NCBI RefSeq assembly: GCF_009674535.1
Contig: NZ_WKJK01000001.1
Span: 434,001 to 498,000, forward strand
DNA length: 64,000 nucleotides
Reading direction: 5' to 3'
DNA from: Duganella guangzhouensis
Lineage (GTDB): Bacteria; Pseudomonadota; Gammaproteobacteria; Burkholderiales; Burkholderiaceae_D
The translations under genes and the position numbers were made by a program. Shown piece by piece: positions 45,071 to 54,084 of the stretch. Each line of letters begins with the position of its first letter. Within the stretch, counting starts at the first letter, position 1. The notes under the pieces were generated by a model. That model had not been told where the DNA came from, made no database searches, and saw nothing but the letters and a program-made list of their open reading frames with translations.

Positions 45071-45154
45071 GCTTGTAAACACGCTAATGGGGTGGGGCGG
45101 TTTATGGCATCCTTGGGAAAAGCATGTTGAACCACCCACCACTTACAGGACTTT

Positions 45155-46486
45155 ATGCGTTTGCCAGGAACCCGCTATCAGGAACATGGCTGGGAACAGG
45201 TGCGCAAGCTGCTCGGTGCCTGCTCTTTGCAGGCATTTAGGCAGATTGAAATGCACCAGGTGCTCGACCCGCAGCAGCATGCGTCGCTGCTGGATGCCTA
45301 TACCGATGCGGTAGCCGCGTCGCTGCGCGCCAGCGCCCGCACCGCGCGCGGCGAGGCCGAGGGCAATAGCTACGGCGAGAGCGTGTACGAATTGTCACTG
45401 GCGCTGTTGTATGAGCTGCAGGCGCAGCCGGCTTACTGGGCCGGCTTTGCCGCGGCCATGGCCAGCGAACATGCGCGCAATGGCGCGTTCTGGCTCGATC
45501 CCACCGCCGAGGGCGCGCTGCGCAAGAAGGTCAACGATATGTATGCCACTTTGCGCGACAAGGTGGATGCGGATAACTACATCGTCGCCACCGGCCGCGA
45601 ATGCTCGCCGAATAAAATCTACACCTATCGCATGCTGGATACGGCCTATCGCGCCATCTCCGATTTGTTCGTGGCATGGGAACAGCATGCCGCGCAAGTG
45701 GCGGCGATATTGGGCCGGCCGATGGCAGGCACGCCGATCGAGGTGAGGCAGATACGCTCCATCAGCGGTTGCCGGGCCGAGTGGATCATCCGTTGGAGCG
45801 AGACGCTGGAGCGGTTCGGCGGTTCGCCTGGTCCGCTGCATACCCGCTCCAAGCGCTTCGCCAGTTTGAAAAACAGTCCGGACAAGATCGCGGCGCTGTT
45901 GACAGAGATAGGCGACTACGAGGAATTGTCCGCCAATATGGACCGCAGCGAGGAATGGCAGGGCGAGGCCGGTGAGGCGGCATTGTGGCTGGAAGACTAC
46001 TGGCGCGTGCTGGGTGAGTCCGAGCAGGCCGAGGCCGACGGCCTGGCGCAGGACGAGGACTGCATCCTGCCGCCACCGGAAGATGAGCATGCCGATGAGG
46101 CGGACGATGACGGCCTGTCGCCGGCCGACGCCGGCCCGGTGCTAAGCGAGGCCGAGCTGGCGGCCGAACAGGCTCGCGCCGACGCGCTTTCCCTGCCCCT
46201 CCGCTATCTGGAAATGGCAAGGACTGCGCAGGATGCCGGCAGCTGGACGATGCGCATATTGTGCGATGAATCGCTGCCGATTCGATTGGCGGTCTACCAT
46301 AAGCTGCTGGGCGCGGCGGATGATACCTATCCGGACGCCTGGCTGGACCCGGCCACCGGCGAGCTGCCGACCTTGCAGCAACTGGCGGCGCTGGATCAGA
46401 TTTCGATGCCGACGCTGCGCAAGCGGCGCAATGAAGCAATAGACAAACTGTATGCAGGAGAACGAGTTGAACTCAGCACAAGATGA
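45155..46486 (+). CDS. Unknown helical protein with sigma-region-4-like C-terminus
   Basis: 443 aa, cytoplasmic. The N-terminal 290 residues are helical and contain YGESVYELSLALLYELQAQP and NKIYTYRMLDTAYRAISDLF. An acidic linker (DCILPPPEDEHADEADDDG) follows. The C-terminus LPTLQQLAALDQISMPTLRK plus RRNEAIDKLYAG reads like the helix-turn-helix of sigma region 4. Its stop lies 35 bases inside the next gene, whose product resembles an anti-sigma helical domain. A transcription-control role is inferred, not shown. Confidence 0.6.
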   Translation: MRLPGTRYQEHGWEQVRKLLGACSLQAFRQIEMHQVLDPQQHASLLDAYTDAVAASLRASARTARGEAEGNSYGESVYELSLALLYELQAQPAYWAGFAAAMASEHARNGAFWLDPTAEGALRKKVNDMYATLRDKVDADNYIVATGRECSPNKIYTYRMLDTAYRAISDLFVAWEQHAAQVAAILGRPMAGTPIEVRQIRSISGCRAEWIIRWSETLERFGGSPGPLHTRSKRFASLKNSPDKIAALLTEIGDYEELSANMDRSEEWQGEAGEAALWLEDYWRVLGESEQAEADGLAQDEDCILPPPEDEHADEADDDGLSPADAGPVLSEAELAAEQARADALSLPLRYLEMARTAQDAGSWTMRILCDESLPIRLAVYHKLLGAADDTYPDAWLDPATGELPTLQQLAALDQISMPTLRKRRNEAIDKLYAGERVELSTR

Positions 46487-47051
46487 TCTGGATGCGCGGT
46501 TGCGCGAGCGCGTGCTGCTGTCGCGGCCTGCACAGGATGACCGTTTGATGTTGGCCGATGCGACGCTGCTGGCGGCGCTGGACGGCACGCGGCCATTGAC
46601 GCCCAATGAACGGCAGGCGTTGGCGGCATCGCCGCTGACCTTGCGCCGCTTCCGTCAGTTGTCGCTGCAGCACCATGCGGCTGCACAGGTGCCAGTGGCG
46701 GCGGCCAATGATCCGGTATGGACCGGCAGCCGTGGCATGCTGCGCGCGGCCTCCACCGCCACCGAGCTGGAGGCGCTGGTGACGGACGACGGCTGCTGGA
46801 CTTTGCACTTTCTGCCGCAGGATGGCGGTTGGCAGGTGATTCTGGCCTTGTCGGCGGAGGCGCCGTTTGCCGCGCGTCTGCTGCGCGAGCAGCCGCTGTT
46901 GCGGGTAATCGACGGCGGTGGCGCGATTGTGCTGCAAGGCCGTCTCGACGCGGATGGCGAGTGTGAGCGTGTCTGGCCGTTTGCGGTCGGGCCGGGCTCG
47001 CATTTTCAACTGTATGGAGCCGGCTTCGCCGTTGAACCGGTGGCGCCGTAG
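46452..47051 (+). CDS. Unknown protein, possible anti-sigma-like N-terminus
   Basis: 199 aa overlapping the previous gene by 35 bases. Residues about 25-75 (LADATLLAALDGTRPLTPNE, RQALAASPLTLRRFRQL) resemble the helical sigma-binding bundle of anti-sigma factors but lack the zinc Cys/His. The rest is beta-rich (GCWTLHFLPQDGGWQVILAL ... HFQLYGAGFAVEPV). No membrane anchor. The stop is immediately followed by the next ATG. Confidence 0.55.
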   Translation: MQENELNSAQDDLDARLRERVLLSRPAQDDRLMLADATLLAALDGTRPLTPNERQALAASPLTLRRFRQLSLQHHAAAQVPVAAANDPVWTGSRGMLRAASTATELEALVTDDGCWTLHFLPQDGGWQVILALSAEAPFAARLLREQPLLRVIDGGGAIVLQGRLDADGECERVWPFAVGPGSHFQLYGAGFAVEPVAP

Positions 47052-48251
47052 ATGATGGGATTATTCAGCCGCCGCCGCAAGCAGGCCGTCGATACCGAGG
47101 GCCTGGGCTCGACGCTGATCGCGCTGCGGCTCGATGCGGGGGAGGTCGCGCCTGCCGGCAGCACGGTGGTGGTGTTTAACGCTGGCGGTCATGCGCGCCG
47201 GGTTGCGGCGGGTAAGGTGGCTTGTGAGCCGGGGGAGGTGGTGTTTTGCTTTCATGCCGGGCCGTACACGGTGGATCTGGTGCCGTTTGCGGCCGCGCCG
47301 GAGTGGGGCTTGCGCTTGCGGTTTGTGGTGGATGCGGCCAATCCACGCGTGTCGCAGCAGCGCTTTGATTTGTACTTGTTCAGCGAGACGGCGGGGCGGC
47401 TGACGCTGGAGGATTTTGGCCTGGCGGCGCAGATGGCGTTGCAGGCGGAGCTGGCGCAAGGGACGCTGGAACTGCCGCCGTGTACCACGCTGGAAGAGTG
47501 GCATGCGTTTCGGGCCGGCTTGAATCAGCTGATGTACACGCGCTATGGTGTGACGGTGGACGACTGCGTGCCGGTCGATCTGGGCGAGCAGACCGACTAC
47601 GCCACCATCCTCCAAACCCGTGCCCAGCAAGCCGCCGAAGCCGCTCGCCTGGCCCAAGCCGCCGCGCCGCTGGTCGCCGCTGCGTCGGCCAGCTCTGTGG
47701 AGCATGGCCCGAATTCGCAGGCTGCGAGTGCGCGTGTGGAGCCTACGCTTGATGAGGCACCGCTGCACGTCGATGCGACGTCGGGCGTGGTTTGGGGGCG
47801 CGAGGCCGATGCCGCTCCGGTCACGTCGCCGGCATCCGTCGCCGAACGGGATGCGCGGGCGTTGCGGCGGCTGTTCCTTGAGCTGCCATCCCTCAGCGGC
47901 GAACTGCGGCTGCTGACGCTCCCCGCTGGCCTGCCAGTCTTCCAGCAACATCAATCCGTGCTGCTCCGCCTCGGCATGGCCGCGCTGAACGTCAACACCA
48001 TGCCATCCTTGGCCTGGGCCGCGCCGGACCAGCCACTGTCCGTCGCAGACCAGACCCGCCGCAGCGCGCAAACCCAGATCGCCCAAACCGCGCTGGACGA
48101 AGCCTGGTCCCTGCTAGCCCGCCTTCAGCGCGCAGGCCAACTACAATGGCCATCCCTGCTGGACGAAGCAGACCGCATCTGCACCAACCTCGAAACCGGC
48201 CTGGCATTGCGCCGCGCCGCCCATCTACCGCACACGGAACCCGCGCCATGA
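47052..48251 (+). CDS. Unknown protein with degenerate SPFH-like domain
   Basis: 399 aa. Residues about 12-180 can be matched by eye to the band-7 region of the protein at 49471. In particular FRAGLNQLMYTRYGVTVDDC parallels the YGLAVDGVETAAL helix-strand there. A Gln/Ala-rich linker (QTRAQQAAEAARLAQAAAPL) and a low-complexity Ala/Ser stretch follow, then a helical C-terminal domain (RALRRLFLELPSLSGELRLL). The stop overlaps the next start (ATGA). Function unknown. Confidence 0.55.
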   Translation: MMGLFSRRRKQAVDTEGLGSTLIALRLDAGEVAPAGSTVVVFNAGGHARRVAAGKVACEPGEVVFCFHAGPYTVDLVPFAAAPEWGLRLRFVVDAANPRVSQQRFDLYLFSETAGRLTLEDFGLAAQMALQAELAQGTLELPPCTTLEEWHAFRAGLNQLMYTRYGVTVDDCVPVDLGEQTDYATILQTRAQQAAEAARLAQAAAPLVAAASASSVEHGPNSQAASARVEPTLDEAPLHVDATSGVVWGREADAAPVTSPASVAERDARALRRLFLELPSLSGELRLLTLPAGLPVFQQHQSVLLRLGMAALNVNTMPSLAWAAPDQPLSVADQTRRSAQTQIAQTALDEAWSLLARLQRAGQLQWPSLLDEADRICTNLETGLALRRAAHLPHTEPAP

Positions 48252-49381
48252 CCAGCATCTCCACCAGCGCCGTTCCCACCAATGTCGAATGCCGCAGCAT
48301 CCTGGCAGATGGCCGCACGCTGACCATCACCGCCAGCCGCCGGCCGCGCGCCAACCGCGCCGACGTCAAATGCACCGTGCCTAACGCGCCGGCCATCGCT
48401 GAACACATGCAGCACATCGTCCGCCTGGCGCGCCACACCGAAGCGCGTCTCGACACGCGCGATCAGGTTGTGCTCAGCATGGACCTCACCCCGTCCGCCA
48501 ACGAGCGCGATTGGGAACTGGCCGCCGTCCTGGCCGACCGCATGGTGCGCGGCTTGCCGCCTGCCGCGCCGGGCCGCCAACTCACCGCCACCGGCGGCTC
48601 CGACACATGGCACCTGGGCCGCGTCAACGGCACGTTGCACAGCACCGTCGCGGCAGCCGTCACCACCGCCGCGACATCTGCCTCCGGCCCTGCGGCAGCC
48701 GCCTCACCACCCGTCGCCCGGCCTGCGTCGGCCGCAGCGGCCGTTTCTGCGCGGGGCGGCGCGATCGCAGGCGAGGGAGAGACTGTACACATCACCCATC
48801 TGGGCGCGCTGAGCGGCCACGCCGATCCGTCGGCGGCCGTCTCCACCGTGCGCGCCTGGTTCCCGCTACACAGCGGCGGCATCAACGACACCCTGGGCTG
48901 GCTCGAAGTCAGCGTCTTCCCGCTGCAAGCCCCGGCGACAGCCGAAGAAGACAGCATCGCCGCCCCCGGCCTCGACCTCGCCGCCCAACAGGAAATCCGC
49001 CAGACTCTGGTCGCCGCCCGCCACTTCGACGGCAAAGGACTAGGCCGCTGGCGCAGCGTGGTCCGCTTTGGCCAGCCACGCTTTCAGGGCGGCTCCTACC
49101 AATTGGCGCTGGTGATGGCCGACCGCCTTGCGCGCGGCCGCGAGTTCGTGCCACGCGGCCGCATCATCGCCACCGGTTGTTCCAGCGCCTGGCATGCCGG
49201 CCGCGTCGACACGGTAGATGGCCGCGAACCCAAACTTGAATTAATATTAAGCCAGGCCGGCCAGGGCGACCGCGTGCTGCTGCCCAAGGATTGGCAAGAA
49301 CACCTGCCGCCCGGATTTGCCGCCGGACTGCGTCAAAAGGGCGCCAGCCTGGCCTGCATCGACCGGATCGGCATGATTTGA
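48248..49381 (+). CDS. Tandem Lon-protease-fold (S16-like) protein
   Basis: 377 aa with two copies of a Lon proteolytic-domain-like unit. The C-terminal unit reads GGSYQLALVMADRLARGREF, RGRIIATGCSSAWHAGRV, DGREPKLELI and GDRVLLPKDW. It aligns with Lon PSAG...TGEIT...G.V..VGG..K and keeps a Ser and a Lys about 46 residues apart. The N-terminal unit (ERDWELAAVLADRMVRGLPP ... LTATGGSDTWHLGRVNG) has lost the Ser. An Ala-rich linker joins them. No AAA domain. It may be a peptidase or a binding module. Confidence 0.62.
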   Translation: MTSISTSAVPTNVECRSILADGRTLTITASRRPRANRADVKCTVPNAPAIAEHMQHIVRLARHTEARLDTRDQVVLSMDLTPSANERDWELAAVLADRMVRGLPPAAPGRQLTATGGSDTWHLGRVNGTLHSTVAAAVTTAATSASGPAAAASPPVARPASAAAAVSARGGAIAGEGETVHITHLGALSGHADPSAAVSTVRAWFPLHSGGINDTLGWLEVSVFPLQAPATAEEDSIAAPGLDLAAQQEIRQTLVAARHFDGKGLGRWRSVVRFGQPRFQGGSYQLALVMADRLARGREFVPRGRIIATGCSSAWHAGRVDTVDGREPKLELILSQAGQGDRVLLPKDWQEHLPPGFAAGLRQKGASLACIDRIGMI

Positions 49382-49407
49382 ACCGTGCGCAAGAAGCAAA
49401 TCGGGCG

Positions 49408-49438
49408 CGTCCTGCTAAAATCCGCAGATCGCAGGACG
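49408..49438 (+). other. Stem-loop between the Lon-like and SPFH genes
   Basis: CGTCCTGC (49408-49415) pairs with GCAGGACG (49431-49438) around 15 bases; flanking GGGC/GCCC could extend it. There is no T run, so it is more likely an mRNA processing, stability or attenuation structure than a terminator. Confidence 0.4.
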
Positions 49439-49470
49439 GCCCGGAAGATGAATCGTAGAAGGAGTCTGAC

Positions 49471-51726
49471 ATGTTCCAAATGTTTGGTTTTGGCGGCGTT
49501 AAATGCCCGCGGTGCGAGCACAAAAACGACGACCAGTCGGGCTACTGCAAGCACTGCGGCCTGACGCTGGGCGCGCCGCGCAGCGAACCGGTCCTGCGCG
49601 ACAACCGCTGGATCGCCGGCGATAACGAACTGGCGGTCTACTTCGGCGTCAGCACGCTGTCCGGCATCTTCACCAAGACACTGCGCGTGCCGGCCACCAC
49701 CCGCGCCTATATCCTGCAGGCCGACAAAGCCACCGAAGTGCCGCAGGGCGAATACGAAATCGAAGGCTTCTTCACCCGCCTGAATCATCTGCTGCGCAAT
49801 CAGCACGCCGAAATCCTGATCACCCGCACCTTGCCGCTGCCGGTCGAGTTCTCGTTCAGCGACCTGCACACCGCCGAACACCTGAAGATATCGGCCCGCT
49901 TCACGATCGGCATCCGCATTGAAAACGTCGCCGCTTTCGCCCAGCACTTCATGACCGTGCCCGGCGTGGTCGGCACGCTGCATCTGCACGAGTTGCTGGA
50001 GCCGTCGGTGCGCCAGTTGGCGGCCGAATTCGTCGGCAGCCGCTCGATGCGTGAGATGGCCGGCAATCCCGACCTGCGCCTGCAACTGAACGAACGCCTG
50101 CAAGCCGCGCTCAAACTGCGCCTCGCCAGCTATGGCCTGGCGGTGGATGGTGTGGAAACCGCCGCGCTGCGCCACGACAAATTCGACCACAACCGCGAAC
50201 GCATCGGCACCCTGTGGCTGGTGGCCGACGAGCGACACGTCCAGCTGGAGCACGTCAAACAGCTGGACCAGATCTACAACGAAGAAGAATGGCAAGCCAT
50301 CTGGCGCGAAGAACAGAAGATGCATTCCGACTTCCGCCGCGCCGAACTGCGCCAGGACGCCAGCATCAACAAGGCCGAACTGACGCTGAAAGAGTCCGAG
50401 CGCGTGCAGGCGCTGCGCGCGCGCGAGGTGGAGCTGTACAGCCGCGTGATGGATTCCAAGACCCGTAAAGTGGCCGTCGACAAGGGCGCAGGCACTGTGC
50501 TGGCGGACCTGGAACATGAACTGGCGCGCAACAAGGCGCATCGCCAGGGCGATCAGGCGGATTGGGAGCACGTACGGCATCTGGCGCAGATCCGCATGCG
50601 GACAGAATTGGAAGTGCTGCAGCAGAGCGCCGTCGAACAGCGTCAGTTGGCGCAACAGCGCTTGTCGCATCAACTGCGTCAGCAGGCGATCGAAAACCAG
50701 ATCGCCCAGGCATTGCAGATCGAGGACGAATCGCATCGCCGCAGCGAACTCGCGGCATTGCGCCAGTGCGAAAAAGATGAAAAAGCGCGCGAGCTGCAAA
50801 TCGAAGCCGAGGCCCACGCCGCCCGCATTCAGGGACTGACCATGGCGAATGCGGCGCGCCGCCGCGAGGCCGAGCGGGTGCAGGAGTGGGAAGACCAACT
50901 GGCACTGGCACGCCAGCGCGACCTGCTGCGCGAAGACGCCGTCAAGGACGCGTCGAATGCGGTGCAGGTGGCGGAGATTAACCAGAAAATCGAAGACCTC
51001 AAGCGCACCGGCGCCGAGGCCGACGCCGTGGCGCAGTACGAAAAACTGCTGCGCACCATCGAGGCGGACGGCATCCATGCGCGGCAGAACCAGGCCAACA
51101 CCAAACAGGCGATGCTGGATCAACTGGCGGTCGACGAACAGCGTCTAATCCTCAAACAGCGCGAGCAGGAAGCGGCCTGGCAGCACGAGCTTCGCAAGTT
51201 CGAGCAGGAGCGCGCCGCCGCTTTCAGCACCCAGCAATCGCAGCAGGATCATGAAATCCGCCGCATGGAAACCATGGGCCGCCTGAGCGACCTTGCGTTG
51301 GCCGCCGTGGCCGCGCCGTCCAACGTGGAAGCGGTCACGCAGATCATGAAGATGCAGATCCAGGGCGGCATGACGGCCGACCAGATCCAGGCATTGTCGC
51401 AGGTGGTGGCCGCCGAACATGGCATCACGCCGGTGGAAGCGGCGCGCATGGCCTATGAACGCGTGCAGGAAGAACGCGCGCACCGCGACGCGGAACTGGA
51501 CAAGGACCGCCGCCACCAGCTCGACCTGTTGAATATCCAGAACACCGCCAGCGCCAGTGCGCTGACCACGCAGAGCCAGTTGGGCGTCGGCGTGGCGCAA
51601 GCCGGCGCACCGGTGCATCATCACCATGCGCCGGCCGCTGTGCGCCGCTGCGTCCATGGCCACGTGGTGCCGCCCGGCCGCGAGCATGACAAGTTTTGCG
51701 CCGAATGCGGCGCGCCCCTGGTTTAG
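49471..51726 (+). CDS. Zinc-ribbon / SPFH (band-7) / coiled-coil / zinc-ribbon protein
   Basis: 751 aa, no signal peptide. An N-terminal zinc ribbon (CPRCEHKN ... CKHCG; Cys12, 15, 26, 29) is followed by an SPFH-like domain (about 45-240, including DNELAVYFGVSTLSGIFTKT). A very long Gln/Glu/Arg-rich coiled coil runs over about 260-640. A C-terminal Cys/His ribbon (CVHGHV ... FCAECG) closes the protein. SPFH proteins assemble into membrane-associated rings; soluble zinc-ribbon versions exist but are poorly understood. AGAAGGAG precedes the start. Confidence 0.75.
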   Translation: MFQMFGFGGVKCPRCEHKNDDQSGYCKHCGLTLGAPRSEPVLRDNRWIAGDNELAVYFGVSTLSGIFTKTLRVPATTRAYILQADKATEVPQGEYEIEGFFTRLNHLLRNQHAEILITRTLPLPVEFSFSDLHTAEHLKISARFTIGIRIENVAAFAQHFMTVPGVVGTLHLHELLEPSVRQLAAEFVGSRSMREMAGNPDLRLQLNERLQAALKLRLASYGLAVDGVETAALRHDKFDHNRERIGTLWLVADERHVQLEHVKQLDQIYNEEEWQAIWREEQKMHSDFRRAELRQDASINKAELTLKESERVQALRAREVELYSRVMDSKTRKVAVDKGAGTVLADLEHELARNKAHRQGDQADWEHVRHLAQIRMRTELEVLQQSAVEQRQLAQQRLSHQLRQQAIENQIAQALQIEDESHRRSELAALRQCEKDEKARELQIEAEAHAARIQGLTMANAARRREAERVQEWEDQLALARQRDLLREDAVKDASNAVQVAEINQKIEDLKRTGAEADAVAQYEKLLRTIEADGIHARQNQANTKQAMLDQLAVDEQRLILKQREQEAAWQHELRKFEQERAAAFSTQQSQQDHEIRRMETMGRLSDLALAAVAAPSNVEAVTQIMKMQIQGGMTADQIQALSQVVAAEHGITPVEAARMAYERVQEERAHRDAELDKDRRHQLDLLNIQNTASASALTTQSQLGVGVAQAGAPVHHHHAPAAVRRCVHGHVVPPGREHDKFCAECGAPLV

Positions 51727-51747
51727 GGGACGGTAACCTATCGAGTA

Positions 51748-54048
51748 ATGATGCAAACAGCAAGAGACAAGATCCGCGAACTGCGGGCCTTACATGATGA
51801 CGGTTTATTGAGTCTCCAAGAGTTCGACCGTCGCAAGAACGCCATCCTGGATGCGGAGTACGCGCCACCGGGAGGCAGCGCCACGCCTGTGGTTCTGCCG
51901 CCGCGTCAGGGCACGGAGCTGGGCTTGATGACCGGGCAGGAGATCGGGCCGCAGAATCGCCGTTATCGGCTGGAGCGCCTGATCGGCATGGGTGGTATGG
52001 GCCAGGTGTGGCTGGCGACCGACCTCGCCACGCATGCGGAACTCGGCCACAGCGACCAGGTGGCGCTGAAGATCCTGCCGCCGCAACTGACCCAGAGCGC
52101 CACCCATGCCAAACTGCTGATCGAGGAAGCCACGCAGGCGCGCAAGCTGGCGCATGAGAATATCGTGCGGGTGTACGAATGGGCGCAGGACCCGGCCACG
52201 TCCAGCTACTTCATCATCATGGAGTATCTGGAAGGGCAGGATCTGGATGCCTATCTGGCCGAGCAGGGCACGCTGTCGCTGGATGCCGTGTACAAGCTGC
52301 TGGAGCCGGTGGGCGAGGCGCTGCAATACGCGTGGGACAAGCACAAGCTGGTTCACCGCGACATTAAGCCGGGCAATGTGTTCCTGACCCAGCGCGGCGA
52401 AATCAAACTACTGGACTTCGGCATCGCTTCGCGCGCGCGCAGTGCCGGCAGCAGCCTTGGTTTGCAGACGCCGAACGCCGGCACCGCCGGCTACCGCGCG
52501 CCGGAAGCGGGCACGCATCAACGCCAGCCGGCGCCGAGGTTGGATGTGTACGCGGTGGCGGTGATGATCTATCAACTGCTGGAAGGCCGCATGCCGTTTG
52601 ACGATATGCGGCCTGCCGACTTCCATCCATCGTCGCCGCGTGGTTTGAACGAACGGCAGTGGAAGGTGCTGCAGGACGGCTTTGCGTACTTGCAGGAGCG
52701 TCGTCCGGCATCGGTGAATGAGCTGTTGTCGCAGTTGCGCCGCGCCGCCGGCCCGAGCGAGGAAGAGCTGGCGGCGCAGGCCGCGCAAGCCGCGCGCGAA
52801 CAGGCGGCGCGCGAGCAGCAGCGTCAGAAGGAAATGGCGGCGCAGGCCGAGCAGGCGCGCGCGGCGGAGGAGCAGCGCAAGGCGCAGGTGGCCGAACTGG
52901 TGGCGCGGCGTCAGGCCGAGATGCAGGCTGCGGCAGCGGAAAAAGCGCGTCAGGAGCAGCAGCGCCGCCTGCTGGAAGCCAAGCAGCGCGCCGAGGCGGA
53001 AGTGGCCGCGCAAGCGCGCAAGCAGGTGTTGCGCGATCAGTTGCAGGCACGGCGCGAGGCCGATGCGAAGAAAGCCCGCGAGGAGCGTGAGGAGCAGCAG
53101 CGCAAGGCGGCGCAGGTGAAGGCGGAATTGGCGTACCGCCAGGAGCAGGAGCGTCATCGCAAGCAGCAGGCGGAGCGTCACGCGGCCGAGCTGAAAGCGA
53201 TGATCCCGACGCCTACCAGCCCGGTGGCGGATGCCAACGGCGTGCTGCGCGACCGCTTCCTGGACGGCAGCGGCGTCGGCCCCGACCTGGTGCTGATTCC
53301 GACCGGCCGCTTCCAGATGGGCTCTCACGAACATGAGCAGGCGTTGGCCATCAAGGCCGGCGCGCAAAAGAACTGGCTGGAGCGCGAGCTGCCGCAGCGC
53401 TGGGTCGGCATCGAGCATTCGTTCGCGATGGGCCGCTTCCCGGTGACGGTGGGGCAATGGCGTCGCTTCGTCAAGGATACCGGTTGGGAGTCGCAGTCGG
53501 ATACTGATTGGCGCGAACCCGGTTTCAAGCAGACCGACGAGCATCCGGTGGTGGGCGTCAGCTGGATGGACGTGCAGCAGTACCTGCGCTGGCTGAACGA
53601 AAAGACCGGCCAGGTTTATCGCCTGCCGACCGAAGCGGAGTGGGAGTACGCCTGTCGTGCCGGCACCAAAACCGCGTTCAGTTTTGGCGACACCATCAGC
53701 CCTGAGCAGGCCAACTACGACGGCCACTATACCTACAACGGCGGCCCGCGCGGCGCTTACCTGCAAGGCACCAGCAAGGTCGGCGCCTATCAGCCGAATC
53801 CGTGGGGCGTGTTCGACATGCACGGCAACGTGTGGGAATGGACGCAGGACGTGGTGCACGATAACTACGTCGGCGCGCCGGTTGACGGCAGCGCATGGGA
53901 AGAGGGAGGCGATGCGGTGCGGCGCGTACTGCGCGGCGGCTCGTGGCTGTACAACCCGCGTTATCTGCGTTCGGCGGTGCGTAATGGTTTTTCGGCGGTG
54001 CTGGCGAATGACATCGTCGGCTTCCGCATCGCCCGCAAGCTGGCATGA
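51748..54048 (+). CDS. Ser/Thr protein kinase fused to SHOCT and formylglycine-enzyme-type (SUMF1) domains
   Basis: 766 aa. A SHOCT-like start (IRELRALHDDGLLSLQEFDR) leads to a Hanks-type kinase: glycine loop GMGGMGQVW (80-88), Lys108 in VALKIL, HRDIKPGN (203-210) and DFG (223-225). A long Ala/Gln/Arg/Glu coiled coil (about 335-490) is followed by a SUMF1/FGE-sulfatase domain (about 513-766) with IPTGRFQMGS, YRLPTEAEWEYACRAGT, GVFDMHGNVWEWTQD and LRGGSW. There is no membrane helix. It is probably the kinase partner of the PP2C and FHA genes at 59932-62647. Confidence 0.92.
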   Translation: MMQTARDKIRELRALHDDGLLSLQEFDRRKNAILDAEYAPPGGSATPVVLPPRQGTELGLMTGQEIGPQNRRYRLERLIGMGGMGQVWLATDLATHAELGHSDQVALKILPPQLTQSATHAKLLIEEATQARKLAHENIVRVYEWAQDPATSSYFIIMEYLEGQDLDAYLAEQGTLSLDAVYKLLEPVGEALQYAWDKHKLVHRDIKPGNVFLTQRGEIKLLDFGIASRARSAGSSLGLQTPNAGTAGYRAPEAGTHQRQPAPRLDVYAVAVMIYQLLEGRMPFDDMRPADFHPSSPRGLNERQWKVLQDGFAYLQERRPASVNELLSQLRRAAGPSEEELAAQAAQAAREQAAREQQRQKEMAAQAEQARAAEEQRKAQVAELVARRQAEMQAAAAEKARQEQQRRLLEAKQRAEAEVAAQARKQVLRDQLQARREADAKKAREEREEQQRKAAQVKAELAYRQEQERHRKQQAERHAAELKAMIPTPTSPVADANGVLRDRFLDGSGVGPDLVLIPTGRFQMGSHEHEQALAIKAGAQKNWLERELPQRWVGIEHSFAMGRFPVTVGQWRRFVKDTGWESQSDTDWREPGFKQTDEHPVVGVSWMDVQQYLRWLNEKTGQVYRLPTEAEWEYACRAGTKTAFSFGDTISPEQANYDGHYTYNGGPRGAYLQGTSKVGAYQPNPWGVFDMHGNVWEWTQDVVHDNYVGAPVDGSAWEEGGDAVRRVLRGGSWLYNPRYLRSAVRNGFSAVLANDIVGFRIARKLA

Positions 54049-54084
54049 GGTATACTGCCGGGCTTTGAAAAGTCAGGATTCCCT

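Noticed and set aside
41648..49381. MoxR-vWA or BREX-type conflict system
   Set aside because: No MoxR ATPase, vWA domain, PglZ, BrxL-type ATPase or methyltransferase; the Lon-like protein has no AAA domain.
49333..51123. 596-codon minus-strand open frame opposite the SPFH gene
   Set aside because: Antisense of a coiled-coil region; no motifs or start signals.
41648..54048. Type VI secretion locus with threonine-phosphorylation control
   Set aside because: Kinase, PP2C and FHA occur, but no VipA/B, Hcp, VgrG, ClpV or TssJKLM genes are in the window.
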